From Segetibacter sp. (GTDB lineage Bacteria; Bacteroidota; Bacteroidia; Chitinophagales; Chitinophagaceae): a stretch of DNA of 64,000 bases. A program made the position numbers and the translations under genes. The stretch spans positions 1-64,000 of the forward strand of contig NZ_JAOQAH010000028.1 of the NCBI RefSeq assembly GCF_025963695.1. The letters are read 5' to 3'. Of this stretch, positions 15,772 through 24,264 are shown one piece after another (the first letter of the stretch is position 1; each line of letters begins with the position of its first letter). The notes beneath the pieces were generated by a model that made no database searches, had not been told where the DNA came from, and saw only the letters and a program-made list of their open reading frames with translations.

Positions 15772-16560
15772 ATGGATTTACAGTTAAAAGACAGAATAAT
15801 TATAGTAACGGGTGGAGCAAAAGGCATAGGGCAAGGGATTGCAAAAGTATTGGCAGCCGAAGGAGCCATCCCGGTTATTGTTGGAAGGAATGCGGAGGAT
15901 AATAATAAAGTAATAAATGAAATTGCTGAAACAGGCGGAAAAGCTTTCGAGGTGGAAGCAGAATTGACGAGGCCAGAGGAGTGTGAAAAAGTAATTAAAA
16001 CTATTATTGAAAAGTTTGGTAGAATAGAAGGATTGGTGAATAATGCCGGCGTAAATGACGGAATAGGGTTGGAAAAGGGAAGTTATGAAGGTTTCATTTC
16101 ATCTATGCATCGAAATGTGGTACACTATTACCTGCTGGCGCATTTTGCACTTCCGCAGTTGATTAAGTCGAGAGGGAGCATTGTAAACATTACGTCTAAA
16201 ACGGCTGAGACCGGGCAAGGTAATACTTCTGCTTATGCTGCTGCTAACGGCGCCCGAAACGCTTTGACGCGGGAGTGGGCAGTGGAACTATTGAAATATC
16301 GCATTCGTGTAAATGCCATTGTAGTTGCCGAAAGCTGGACGCCTCAATATGAAACCTGGATACAAACGCTGTCAAATCCTGAAGCGAAGTTGAAAGAGAT
16401 AACAGCAAAAATTCCGTTAGAACAAAGAATGACGACCCCTGAAGAAATTGCAAACATGGTTGCTTTTTTATTGTCCGAAAAATCGAGTCATACAACAGGC
16501 CAGATAATACATGTGGACGGCGGTTATGTTCATCTTGACCGGTCGCTTGCTAATGCATAG
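15772..16560 (+). CDS. SDR-family protein resembling L-fucose dehydrogenase, catalytic Lys replaced by Asn
   Basis: 262 residues. The cofactor motif TGGAKGIG is at 13-20, NNAG at 90-93, Ser142 and Tyr155 are present, and the C-terminus has TTGQIIHVDGG. The overall pattern (LVNNAGVNDGIGLE, SAYAAA, ALTREWAVELL) resembles L-fucose or related sugar dehydrogenases that make the sugar lactone. However, the codon at the fourth position after Tyr155 is AAC, so the YxxxK motif reads YAAAN. Lys normally lowers the pKa of Tyr and binds the nicotinamide ribose, so activity may be weak or lost. The open frame is otherwise intact. The conserved Pro after the RVNA strand is also replaced (NAIVVAES). Confidence 0.83.
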   Translation: MDLQLKDRIIIVTGGAKGIGQGIAKVLAAEGAIPVIVGRNAEDNNKVINEIAETGGKAFEVEAELTRPEECEKVIKTIIEKFGRIEGLVNNAGVNDGIGLEKGSYEGFISSMHRNVVHYYLLAHFALPQLIKSRGSIVNITSKTAETGQGNTSAYAAANGARNALTREWAVELLKYRIRVNAIVVAESWTPQYETWIQTLSNPEAKLKEITAKIPLEQRMTTPEEIANMVAFLLSEKSSHTTGQIIHVDGGYVHLDRSLANA

Positions 16561-16604
16561 CACATTAACGGTACTCACAGAACGTATAATTTAAAAAAAT
16601 CGTT

Positions 16605-18203
16605 ATGCTAAAACACCTAGCCACTTTTTTGTTTCTTATTGTAATCTCTTTTACAGCCTGTTGCCAACGGGTAAGTATCATACCTCAACCGGTAAGTGTG
16701 AAGGAAGGAAAGGGGGATTTTGTAATTAGTCAGAAAACGATCATCTCAGCAATTGACAAGGAAGACGTTAAATCGGCGAACTTTTTTAATGATTACCTTT
16801 TTAAAATCTATGGATTTAAGCTTCCTGTTAACAAGCAAAAATCGGGTAAATTTATCGAGATTTCTACCAGGAAATCTACTAGAGCGCCTGCTACAGATAG
16901 GTATACTTTAACAGTTACTCCTAATGCAATCAGACTTGTTGGCGACACCTACAATGCCTCTTTTTATGGTATACAATCTTTAATTCAATTATTGCCTGTT
17001 CAGGTCAGTTCTTCACTTGCAGTTCCTGCGGTTACGATAGTTGATTCTCCTCGTTTTGCTTATAGGGGAATGCATCTTGATGTTGGCCGCCATTTCTTTC
17101 CTGTATCATTTGTAAAAAAATATATTGATTATATCGCTCTTCATAAAATGAATTACTTCCACTGGCATTTGACTGAAGACCAGGGTTGGAGAATGGAGAT
17201 TAAAAAATATCCCAAATTAACAGAGATTGGAGCTTGTCGCAATGGAACAATTATCGGGCATCATCCGGGTATTGGCAACGACAGTATTCGCTATTGTGGT
17301 TTTTATACACAAGATGAAATAAAAGAAGTAGTGAAGTATGCAACTGACCGCCGTATTACTGTTATTCCTGAAATTGAAATGCCCGGTCATGCTGAGGCAG
17401 CGCTTACTTCTTACCCGTTTTTAGGTTGTCCCGGTACAGGCCCTTACCAGGTTCAACAGGGATGGGGCGTGTTTAATAATGTTTTTTGCGCTGGTAAAGA
17501 CTCAACTTTTCAATTTATACAAGATGTGTTAGACGAGGTACTCACCTTGTTTCCTTCACAGTATATACATATTGGAGGTGACGAAAGCCCGAAAACAAAT
17601 TGGAAAATTTGTCCGCGCTGCCAGGCAAGAATTAAAGAGCAGGGGTTGAAGGATGAGCATGAACTGCAAAGCTATTTCATACAAAGAATCGAAAAGTACC
17701 TTAATGGCAAGGGAAGACAAATAATTGGCTGGGATGAAATACTGGAAGGCGGGCTCGCACCTAATGCTACTGTTATGAGTTGGCGGGGAGAAGAAGGCGG
17801 TATTGCTGCAGCAAAGCAAAATCATAAAGTGATAATGACACCTGCTACGTACGTGTACTTTGATCATTCCCAGGTACAAAAAGAAGATTCTTTGCATATC
17901 GGCGGTTATCTTCCTCTTGAAAAAGTGTACAGCTACGAACCCGTGCCTAAAGAGTTAAACGAGGAGCAGGGGAAGTATGTATTAGGCGCCCAGGCAAATG
18001 TTTGGACAGAATATATGCCTTACGAAAGCAAAATTGAATACATGGTTTTTCCAAGGATGAGCGCTTTAAGCGAAGTGCTTTGGAGTCCTAAGGAGGCCCG
18101 CAATTGGAGCAATTTTCAACCGCGTCTACAAAACCAGTTTAAGCGCTATGACCTATGGAAGGCTAATTATAGTAAAGCGTTTTTAGAGGGAAAAGATAAA
18201 TAA
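16605..18203 (+). CDS. GH20 beta-N-acetylhexosaminidase, secreted
   Basis: 532 residues. An N-terminal export signal (about 1-19) ends SFTAC, which could be a lipobox, so the protein may be a lipoprotein. The GH20b-type N-terminal domain (about 25-145) is followed by the catalytic barrel: YRGMHLDVGRHF (153-164), FHWHLTEDQGWRMEI (185-199), PEIEMPGHAEAAL, and the catalytic pair Asp326-Glu327 in HIGGDESPK. WRGEEGG and VWTEYMP occur later. It removes terminal GlcNAc or GalNAc from glycans or chitin oligomers by substrate-assisted catalysis. The position 44 bases after the fucose-dehydrogenase-like gene suggests a role in processing fucosylated amino-sugar glycans. Confidence 0.95.
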   Translation: MLKHLATFLFLIVISFTACCQRVSIIPQPVSVKEGKGDFVISQKTIISAIDKEDVKSANFFNDYLFKIYGFKLPVNKQKSGKFIEISTRKSTRAPATDRYTLTVTPNAIRLVGDTYNASFYGIQSLIQLLPVQVSSSLAVPAVTIVDSPRFAYRGMHLDVGRHFFPVSFVKKYIDYIALHKMNYFHWHLTEDQGWRMEIKKYPKLTEIGACRNGTIIGHHPGIGNDSIRYCGFYTQDEIKEVVKYATDRRITVIPEIEMPGHAEAALTSYPFLGCPGTGPYQVQQGWGVFNNVFCAGKDSTFQFIQDVLDEVLTLFPSQYIHIGGDESPKTNWKICPRCQARIKEQGLKDEHELQSYFIQRIEKYLNGKGRQIIGWDEILEGGLAPNATVMSWRGEEGGIAAAKQNHKVIMTPATYVYFDHSQVQKEDSLHIGGYLPLEKVYSYEPVPKELNEEQGKYVLGAQANVWTEYMPYESKIEYMVFPRMSALSEVLWSPKEARNWSNFQPRLQNQFKRYDLWKANYSKAFLEGKDK

Positions 18204-18396
18204 TCGGGAAATCTTCAAAACACGATTTGGGGCGAAGACGGGTTTAAAATTTAAAAAATTATGACCCAGCTGTAAGTTGCTATTTGTGCAGAAGTAAACT
18301 AAAATAGGTTAAATAATAGGTCTGCTTTGATGCTTCGACCTGCCAGTTCGGGTTTCCCTGATTAGGCGCGTACCAAGAGCGATTTTTAAAAACAGC

Positions 18397-19407
18397 TTAT
18401 TTAGCTGCAGTGTAGTTTTTCCTGATGTTTAATTTATACCGCATAATCACTTCATCGTTCATTACAATGCTTAACCACTTGTCAGCATCTGAAGAAACGA
18501 TGTAAGTATATTTTACTTTATCGCCTGAAATAACTGCCGTGTTTTTAAATATATCGTGCCTGGCGGTAGCAATAACGGCAGAGTCTACAAAGGCAGTATC
18601 CAGCACCATCATGTGGTTCTTTTCGTTAAACGTTTCCAACTCGAAACGTAGAGTATCTCCTACGACGGCGTCAATCACTCCCGCCTGTGGTTTAAAAGAA
18701 CGTACATTAAATTTTAAAAAACCATGGGTTTTAAAAGGGGAACTGCGAAACTCGCTTCGGTAAGGTGGCTCAGGCAAAAGAGTCCAGTGAAGGTCTTCGG
18801 GGTAATGATCCCGGGCAAAGTCCTGTGCAGGGGTTAAAAAGTAGTGATTGTTATAGGATTGTATAAAATCGTTGGTGCTGTAAGTTAAGTGACCACTTGC
18901 CCACGTCGGGTCAAGCAAATGCCATGCGCTATCCAGATACACTGCATTCCAACGATGATTAGACCTGAATTTTGCTCTGCCGATATTAGTAGAAGCATAC
19001 CCGGTAATCACTTCTGACTTGATACCTGAGTAATCGCACATCGTTTTAAATAATCTCGCATACCCATCACAAAAAGCAATTCTTCTTTTTAAAACATCAA
19101 CAGCCACTCTTTCGCTTAAGGACTTTAGCGCCGCGGTATCGTCATCATCCGGCAAATGTGCAGTGGAAGGGTTGTGAGTAGCGTTATAGAAAGGTCGTAC
19201 GTTGTAGGTGATGTTTTCTGTTATCCAGCGAAAAATGGAAGTAACCTTTTCGCGATCAGTTGTATAGTTAGCAGTAAGTTGGCGGGCGAGAGAATCAGGA
19301 GTTAAAACATATTCAGGGCGTTTAATCGTATGCAAGTTTTTGGTTGAGTACTGGCATACAGCAAACAACGGTAACAATGCAATAACTGAACTTACCAGCA
19401 ATTTCAT
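18397..19407 (-). CDS. Secreted transglutaminase-like cysteine protease-fold protein
   Basis: 336 residues. Signal peptide about 1-19. The transglutaminase core has the catalytic triad in order: Cys113 (FCDGYARLF), His151 (SNHRWNAVYL) and Asp166 (LLDPTW). The C-terminal 130 residues look like a beta-sandwich. Bacterial members of this family are mostly peptidases or peptide-modifying enzymes acting outside the cytoplasm; the substrate is unknown. No operon partner is obvious. It ends about 195 bases from the GH20 gene, which it faces tail to tail. Confidence 0.88.
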   Translation of the reverse strand: MKLLVSSVIALLPLFAVCQYSTKNLHTIKRPEYVLTPDSLARQLTANYTTDREKVTSIFRWITENITYNVRPFYNATHNPSTAHLPDDDDTAALKSLSERVAVDVLKRRIAFCDGYARLFKTMCDYSGIKSEVITGYASTNIGRAKFRSNHRWNAVYLDSAWHLLDPTWASGHLTYSTNDFIQSYNNHYFLTPAQDFARDHYPEDLHWTLLPEPPYRSEFRSSPFKTHGFLKFNVRSFKPQAGVIDAVVGDTLRFELETFNEKNHMMVLDTAFVDSAVIATARHDIFKNTAVISGDKVKYTYIVSSDADKWLSIVMNDEVIMRYKLNIRKNYTAAK

Positions 19408-19522
19408 ACAACTTAATAATTAGCAAAATTCTTAATACAAACTGTAATTACCTATTTAAAACCTGTTGATTCTAGTAGTTTAACAATTCAAAATTTGCTT
19501 AAGCCTCTTCTAACCTGGGTAA

Positions 19523-19570
19523 AAAAACAAACAGGGCAATTATTAGTTGCCCTGTTTGTTTTTTATTTTT
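19523..19570. terminator. Strong hairpin terminator
   Basis: AAACAAACAGGGCAA pairs perfectly with TTGCCCTGTTTGTTT over a short TATTAG-type loop, followed by T-rich sequence on the plus strand and preceded by A-rich sequence. It can work in both directions. It lies between the start of the transglutaminase-like gene and the end of the SGNH hydrolase gene, so on the minus strand it would end the SGNH transcript. Confidence 0.8.
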
Positions 19571-19601
19571 TTTCGTTGAACTTTTGCCCCCTGCCGGGCT
19601 T

Positions 19602-19621
19602 TTGTTGTGTCACTCACTGCA
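19602..19621 (-). repeat. Dispersed intergenic repeat, GTGTCAC version
   Basis: TTGTTGTGTCACTCACTGCA: reverse orientation copy with the core and inner side kept. The GTAC flank is lost here. Lies 50 bases before the SGNH hydrolase stop. Confidence 0.7.
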
Positions 19622-19670
19622 ACAGTTTATTGCTGTTCAACTTCTTTGGCGTCTGGCTTATTGCTGCTTA

Positions 19671-20348
19671 TTACTTCAAACCCAGGCCTTCCATCATCCT
19701 TTCTGCAACAAAAGTGTTGCCTTTTTCATTCAGGTGAACCCGGTCGGTAGTTAGTATGCCCGACTCTTTGTTATCTGTGTTGTTCTTTACGTTATAGTCG
19801 TGAAAATCCTTTCTCAAGTCAATTAACTTACAGTTATTGGCTTTTGCTAGCCTCCTGATAATATTGCTATAGTTATTCAAATCCCCATCCTGCTGATTTG
19901 AGTAATCCGTCTTTTCACCAATTGTTGAGGGCGTGCACAAGGCCAACTGTACGTTTTTTGCCTGGAACTTCTTAATCATTGCAGTATAAAATTTTTCAAA
20001 CTTGTCGGCGTCTGTTCCTGTTCCTGAAGAAGCTTTGTGCCACACGTCGTTTACGCCTACCCAAATTACTACTACATCAGGATTTTTGGCAAGTGCATCA
20101 TCTTCCATTCTCAGATACAAGTCGTATACTTTATTACCTCCAATGCCTGCCCCCATTAATTCATATTGTGCTGCTGTTCCTTTTTGCTGAAGCATCTCCT
20201 GCATCTTGGTAATATAGCCCGTTTTACCAACGCCTGCCTGGGTAATCGAATCTCCGAAAAATACAATTCGTGTCTTTTTTTGTTTTATCATAGACATAGC
20301 TGTTACACATAAAATTGCCAGAAGAAAAGTGCGGGAAAGAAATTTCAT
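19671..20348 (-). CDS. SGNH/GDSL-family hydrolase, secreted
   Basis: 225 residues with a signal peptide (about 1-20). The four SGNH blocks are present: catalytic Ser34 in FFGDSIT, the Gly of GAGIGGN (67-72), Asn100 in VGVND, and Asp202/His205 in TDRVHLN. Such enzymes are esterases, carbohydrate acetylesterases, lipases or lysophospholipases; the sequence alone does not separate these. It may be an acetyl esterase acting on glycans, given the surrounding glycosidases, but that is inference. Confidence 0.92.
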   Translation of the reverse strand: MKFLSRTFLLAILCVTAMSMIKQKKTRIVFFGDSITQAGVGKTGYITKMQEMLQQKGTAAQYELMGAGIGGNKVYDLYLRMEDDALAKNPDVVVIWVGVNDVWHKASSGTGTDADKFEKFYTAMIKKFQAKNVQLALCTPSTIGEKTDYSNQQDGDLNNYSNIIRRLAKANNCKLIDLRKDFHDYNVKNNTDNKESGILTTDRVHLNEKGNTFVAERMMEGLGLK

Positions 20349-20828
20349 AAAGCTTATTGTTTTAGAACTGGATAAAGTTATAAGATAGAAGCGGGAAGAA
20401 AATAAAAAAGTTTAGAGGTAAATCTTGCAGCCACTATGATCACGCTTGTTGCATCTGGTGCAAACGTCTGTTGTTTATGTCGCGGCGGGTTTTGTAAGCA
20501 AGGGATTAGGAAACCCGGTGTAGAGATGCCGTACACGTGCTACCCGGTCGAAACACCTCCTGGCAACCAAGGGGGAAGGAGGGAAAGAAAAAGGTTCTTG
20601 TGTTGACGTTCTATAAGAATGTTTGGTGTAGAATGAAACCTGTATTATTGAAACAACGGACATCCCAAATGGGACGTTAAAAAGCATCTTCAAACTTCTA
20701 TCTGCTAAATGTTCCGCTGGCACGTTGACACCTGTCACGTGGCGATTCTCGCACACGCAATTACAAGTAATTTTGCACAACCAGAGAAGCAATAGAAGCA
20801 AGCTACCGCTTACCATAAAAAAAATCCT
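20349..20828. other. Intergenic region with paired motifs and inverted repeats
   Basis: 480 bases between two minus-strand genes, with higher G+C than most spacers here and no credible gene. It contains ACCCGGT twice in direct orientation (20513-20519 and 20542-20548) around a CACGTG palindrome. It also holds TCCCA-AA-TGGGA (20663-20674) and TGACA-CC-TGTCA (about 20723-20734). These could be operator sites for the SGNH hydrolase gene or parts of a structured leader. Confidence 0.45.
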
Positions 20829-22307
20829 CTATTTCAAATTCACCCATTCACTAACATTGTTATTTCTGTCAATGGAAGAAATGAAAATTCTTTCCCTGTC
20901 TGGTGTAGGAATGTCATCGAGGTTTATATCAATGGTTTTGTCTGCAACAATTACTTGAACCAGGGTAGCATTGTTTATGTTTTCGTCTTCACGCCGCGGT
21001 AAGGTGTAAACGGCAAAACCTTTAATTGGCTCTGCTCCACGATAATAAATCCTGAACTCGTCACGCTTTAGTTTATCGAACAAAGGAGCCAGCGGTGGTA
21101 CGCTGTCTATCCAATGCATTGGCGGAACCAGCGCCGGATATTTATAATAATTATTTCTAAGGGAGTCGTTCCAGCCATTCGGATTTTTTGAAAAGGTAGC
21201 ACTGCTAAAATAGACACTGCCCTGTGCGATACCATTTTCCCTGATTGCCTTTATCTGGTTAGGCAATTCGTTTTTCTTATGCCATGGAAGACTTTTTGGT
21301 TCCAGTGCCCTGTAAATACCCTGGCCGATAAACAACTGCCTGTCAAAAGTGTTGTTGGCCCACCAATCAAGAAGCATATAAAATCCAACGTAAGGATGCG
21401 TTGTTTCCCAATACAACTGTGGCACTACATAGTCAATCCAGCCATTTTGTAACCACAGCAGAATGTCGGCATATAAATCATCATAGTTAGTAACGCCGGC
21501 TTTAGAGTCGCTTCCACGCGGATCGGTTCTTTTATTCCGCCATACACCAAATGGGCTAATACCAAACTTTACCCTGGGATTGGCGCTTTTAATAGTTTTG
21601 CCAAGCATTATTATAATAGAATCAACATTGCTTCTACGCCAGTCACCTATGGCCATCCCGTTGCCATATTTTGCAAAACTTGCAGCATCTGGAAACTCTT
21701 TGCCTGCTATCCGGTACGGATAAAAATAGTCATCGAAATGAATGGCATCAAGGTCGTACCGCTCCACTAAATCTCTTACAACTTTGTTTACATGATCACG
21801 CACCTCTGGTAGTCCCGGATCAAAATACCTGGTACTTCCATAAGTGAGAAACCATTGAGGAAATAGTTTTGTAACGTGGTTTGGCGAAATCGAAGAACGA
21901 TTAACATTGAACACAGCCCGGTACGGATTCATCCATGCATGAAATTCCATTGCCCGTTTATGCGTTTCTTCAATCATAAACTGCAAAGGGTCGTAATACG
22001 GATTTGGCTCCTGGCCTTGTTTACCTGTCAGGTATTCGCTCCAGGGTTCGAAACGCGAGGGGTAAAAAGCATCTGCAACCGGGCGTATTTGCATCACCAC
22101 CGCGTTCATTCCGTTTCGTTGGTGCATGTCGAGCAGCCGAATAAATTCTTCTTTTTGTTTTTCAACAGGCAATCCTTTTCTGCTTGGCCAGTCGATGTTG
22201 TCAACTGTTGCAATCCATACTGCTCTGAATTCGTATTGTGGTGATTTTTGTGCTAGCGAAACAATTGAAAAAAAGATTGAAAATACCGTAACAATAAAAC
22301 TCCTCAT
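20829..22307 (-). CDS. DUF187/GHL10 family glycosidase (DigH-like)
   Basis: 492 residues. Signal peptide about 1-19. The GHL10 barrel begins EFRAVWIATVDNIDWPSRKG, followed by MNAVVMQIRPVADAFYPS, MEFHAWMNPYRAVF, LDAIHFDDYFYPY with the adjacent acidic residues expected near the active site, VKFGISPFGVWRN and DYVVPQLYW. An Ig-like C-terminal domain covers about 395-492. E. coli DigH (YddW) of this family cleaves peptide-free ('denuded') peptidoglycan strands. A related role in cell-wall or glycan turnover is likely. Exported to the periplasm or surface. Confidence 0.9.
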   Translation of the reverse strand: MRSFIVTVFSIFFSIVSLAQKSPQYEFRAVWIATVDNIDWPSRKGLPVEKQKEEFIRLLDMHQRNGMNAVVMQIRPVADAFYPSRFEPWSEYLTGKQGQEPNPYYDPLQFMIEETHKRAMEFHAWMNPYRAVFNVNRSSISPNHVTKLFPQWFLTYGSTRYFDPGLPEVRDHVNKVVRDLVERYDLDAIHFDDYFYPYRIAGKEFPDAASFAKYGNGMAIGDWRRSNVDSIIIMLGKTIKSANPRVKFGISPFGVWRNKRTDPRGSDSKAGVTNYDDLYADILLWLQNGWIDYVVPQLYWETTHPYVGFYMLLDWWANNTFDRQLFIGQGIYRALEPKSLPWHKKNELPNQIKAIRENGIAQGSVYFSSATFSKNPNGWNDSLRNNYYKYPALVPPMHWIDSVPPLAPLFDKLKRDEFRIYYRGAEPIKGFAVYTLPRREDENINNATLVQVIVADKTIDINLDDIPTPDRERIFISSIDRNNNVSEWVNLK

Positions 22308-22353
22308 GCGCTCTTACTATTTTTTTTTTTTGATGTGTTGCAACAAAACCCCC

Positions 22354-22806
22354 CTATCCTTTTTCTCTCAATTTGTCCAACAAAGCATTAAGGGAGTCTG
22401 TTTCATGGTCGGTGAGGTTGGAAATAATAGAGTCTAGCTCATCCGTTTTTTTATCCAGCTTTTGCAAAAGTTGAACCCCCGTTTCGCTAATGGTTACATC
22501 CACAAGTCTTTTATCATAAGAGCATACTTGTTTGTTTACCAATTTCTTCTTTAGCAGACGTTCAACAATGCGGCTTGTATCGCTCATTTTATCCATCATC
22601 CGTTCTCTTATTTTCAAAGTAGAAAGGGGAATGTCGCTGGTTTGAAGAATGCGGAGAATGTTATATTGTTGAGGAGTAATATCGTCAGCTTCAAGAAATT
22701 TTTTAAGTCTTTCAGAAATCCAATTGGAAGTGAATAAGACGTTTACCAGTGCCTTATGCCTGTGGCTGCGAAAATAGCTTTTAGGAATTTCTTTTTCGAT
22801 GCCCAT
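22354..22806 (-). CDS. MarR-family transcriptional regulator
   Basis: 150 residues. Helices 1-2 (about 15-45) form the dimer part, and ITPQQYNILRIL starts the winged-helix domain. The recognition helix region is LKIRERMMDKMSDTSRIVERLLKKKLV, and the wing has YDKRLVDVTISETG, the usual DxR motif of MarR. It lies 47 bases upstream of the DUF187 gene on the same strand and downstream of the radical SAM gene. It could regulate either; its ligand is unknown. Confidence 0.93.
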   Translation of the reverse strand: MGIEKEIPKSYFRSHRHKALVNVLFTSNWISERLKKFLEADDITPQQYNILRILQTSDIPLSTLKIRERMMDKMSDTSRIVERLLKKKLVNKQVCSYDKRLVDVTISETGVQLLQKLDKKTDELDSIISNLTDHETDSLNALLDKLREKG

Positions 22807-22866
22807 TCTGCTTATTTTGAAAATTGATGTAATTGAAGTTAGGTAATTGCAATAATTAAAACAAGG

Positions 22867-23898
22867 CTAGTCTTCCCACACTTTCAGCCCCTCGCTACAG
22901 TTCGCACAAATGTCAATGTTTTTGCGGCTGGTCATAATTTCCTTCCGAAACTGTTTATAGTTATCATTGTTCCATACTTCTTTAAAGGTTTGCACCTGCA
23001 GGTTTCCCAAACGGTGTGCAGCATCTTTATCAAAACAACATGGTACAACTAACCCGTCCCACGATATTACATTGCCCTGCCAAAGCTTCCAGCAGTGGTT
23101 GCCCAACCCGCTTTTCGACTTCATTTTTCCGTCTTTACCTTTACGGTAGCGGCTATATTTTTCTATAGATGGAATTAGGTTGTTTGGATCGTTTTCATAG
23201 TCATACACCTGGGCTGTCTTAAACCGCACCTGGTCAACACCTATTTCCTTTGCCAGTTGTTTAACCTCTTCAATTTGGTGCTCGTTGTGTTTAACTACCA
23301 AAAATTGAAAAAACACAAATGGCTTTTTGCTGTTCAGCTCTTTTTTCCACTTCACTATGTTCTTAGCGCCCTGCATTACTTTCTCAAGGTTTCCGCCGAC
23401 CCTGTATTGTTTATACACGTCTTGCGTAGTTCCGTCTATTGAAATAATCAAACGGTCAAGGCCGCTTTCCACGGTCTTTTTCGCATTTGCGTCTGTCAGG
23501 TAGTGCGCGTTTGTACTGGTTGCTGTGTAAATGCCTTTATCTGTGGCATATTTCACCATGTCTAAAAACTCAGTATTCAGGTAAGGCTCGCCTTGAAAAT
23601 AAAATACCAGGTAAGTAAGTTCTTTATAAATATCATCGATAGTGCGTCGAAAAAAGTCTTTTTTAAGCATCCCGGTTGGACGGGTGAAGGCTCGTAAACC
23701 ACTTGGACATTCGGGACAGCGTAAGTTGCAAGATGTAGTAGGTTCAAACGAAACGGATATTGGGTAGCCCCATTGTATTGGCCTGCCTAAAATTCTGCTG
23801 AGCCGGTAACTGGACCAAACCTTCAATGCATTCCAGCCACGCGCAGGCGTTATCTTAGAGATTAAGTTTAAGCTGTCATTCAGATTGAAATAAGGCAT
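22867..23898 (-). CDS. Radical SAM protein with SPASM-type C-terminal domain
   Basis: 343 residues. The SAM-binding cluster motif CxxxCxxC is Cys57, Cys61 and Cys64 (TTSCNLRCPECPSG). The (beta/alpha)6 core follows, with the conserved GEP-type QGEPYLN. The C-terminal part has Cys residues in NHCWKLWQG, VPCCFDKD and ICANCSEG, which fit a SPASM/twitch auxiliary cluster domain. Relatives modify peptides or act in cofactor and lipid synthesis. No precursor peptide gene is visible next to it, so the substrate is open. Confidence 0.92.
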   Translation of the reverse strand: MPYFNLNDSLNLISKITPARGWNALKVWSSYRLSRILGRPIQWGYPISVSFEPTTSCNLRCPECPSGLRAFTRPTGMLKKDFFRRTIDDIYKELTYLVFYFQGEPYLNTEFLDMVKYATDKGIYTATSTNAHYLTDANAKKTVESGLDRLIISIDGTTQDVYKQYRVGGNLEKVMQGAKNIVKWKKELNSKKPFVFFQFLVVKHNEHQIEEVKQLAKEIGVDQVRFKTAQVYDYENDPNNLIPSIEKYSRYRKGKDGKMKSKSGLGNHCWKLWQGNVISWDGLVVPCCFDKDAAHRLGNLQVQTFKEVWNNDNYKQFRKEIMTSRKNIDICANCSEGLKVWED

Positions 23899-24264
23899 GA
23901 TGTAAAATTAAAGCTTGTATTGCGTATTAAAGCAGTTAAAATTTAATCAGCCATATCTGCGGTTATTAGATTGAGCAAAGAATTAAGCACGTAATGTTCT
24001 TTTTGAGGCCAGGCGTAATAACATGTTTTAGCTGTTGTTGCGTCGCACTCTTGTACCTACATGCACATGGCATCAGCAACAAAAAGCCCTTCTTTTTATC
24101 TGCAGCTTACCACTTTGTAGCCGGTAAAAGCTGCGCATTGATACCGTTTTGAAAGGAGCGTCGCAAGCAATGCTAAATAGAATACTTATGCCGGCTACCT
24201 GAAAGTTTTCAATTTTACTTCACACATTATTAGTCATATTTGTTACAGCAGATGCTGCTGTGCT
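23899..24264. other. Intergenic region with a paired repeat element
   Basis: 366 bases between divergently transcribed genes. Apart from the repeat element at 24031-24175 and AT-rich flanks I see no gene. Both flanking promoters should lie here. Confidence 0.55.
24031..24175. mobile_element. MITE-like element, GCGTCGC version, facing ends
   Basis: Left end GTTGTTGCGTCGCACTC then TTGTACC; right end GGAGCGTCGCAAGC then AATGCT. In reverse complement the right end aligns with the left one (AGC, TTG, TTGCG, CGC, CTT in register), so the unit is about 145 bases with imperfect terminal inverted repeats. No coding capacity is seen inside. The right end carries the core in the flipped form (GCGTCGC rather than GCGACGC), i.e. 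a change of the central base. Confidence 0.6.

Noticed and set aside
20475..20816. 113-residue open frame in the SGNH-DUF187 spacer
   Set aside because: Composition unlike the neighbouring genes and no family match; the spacer looks non-coding.
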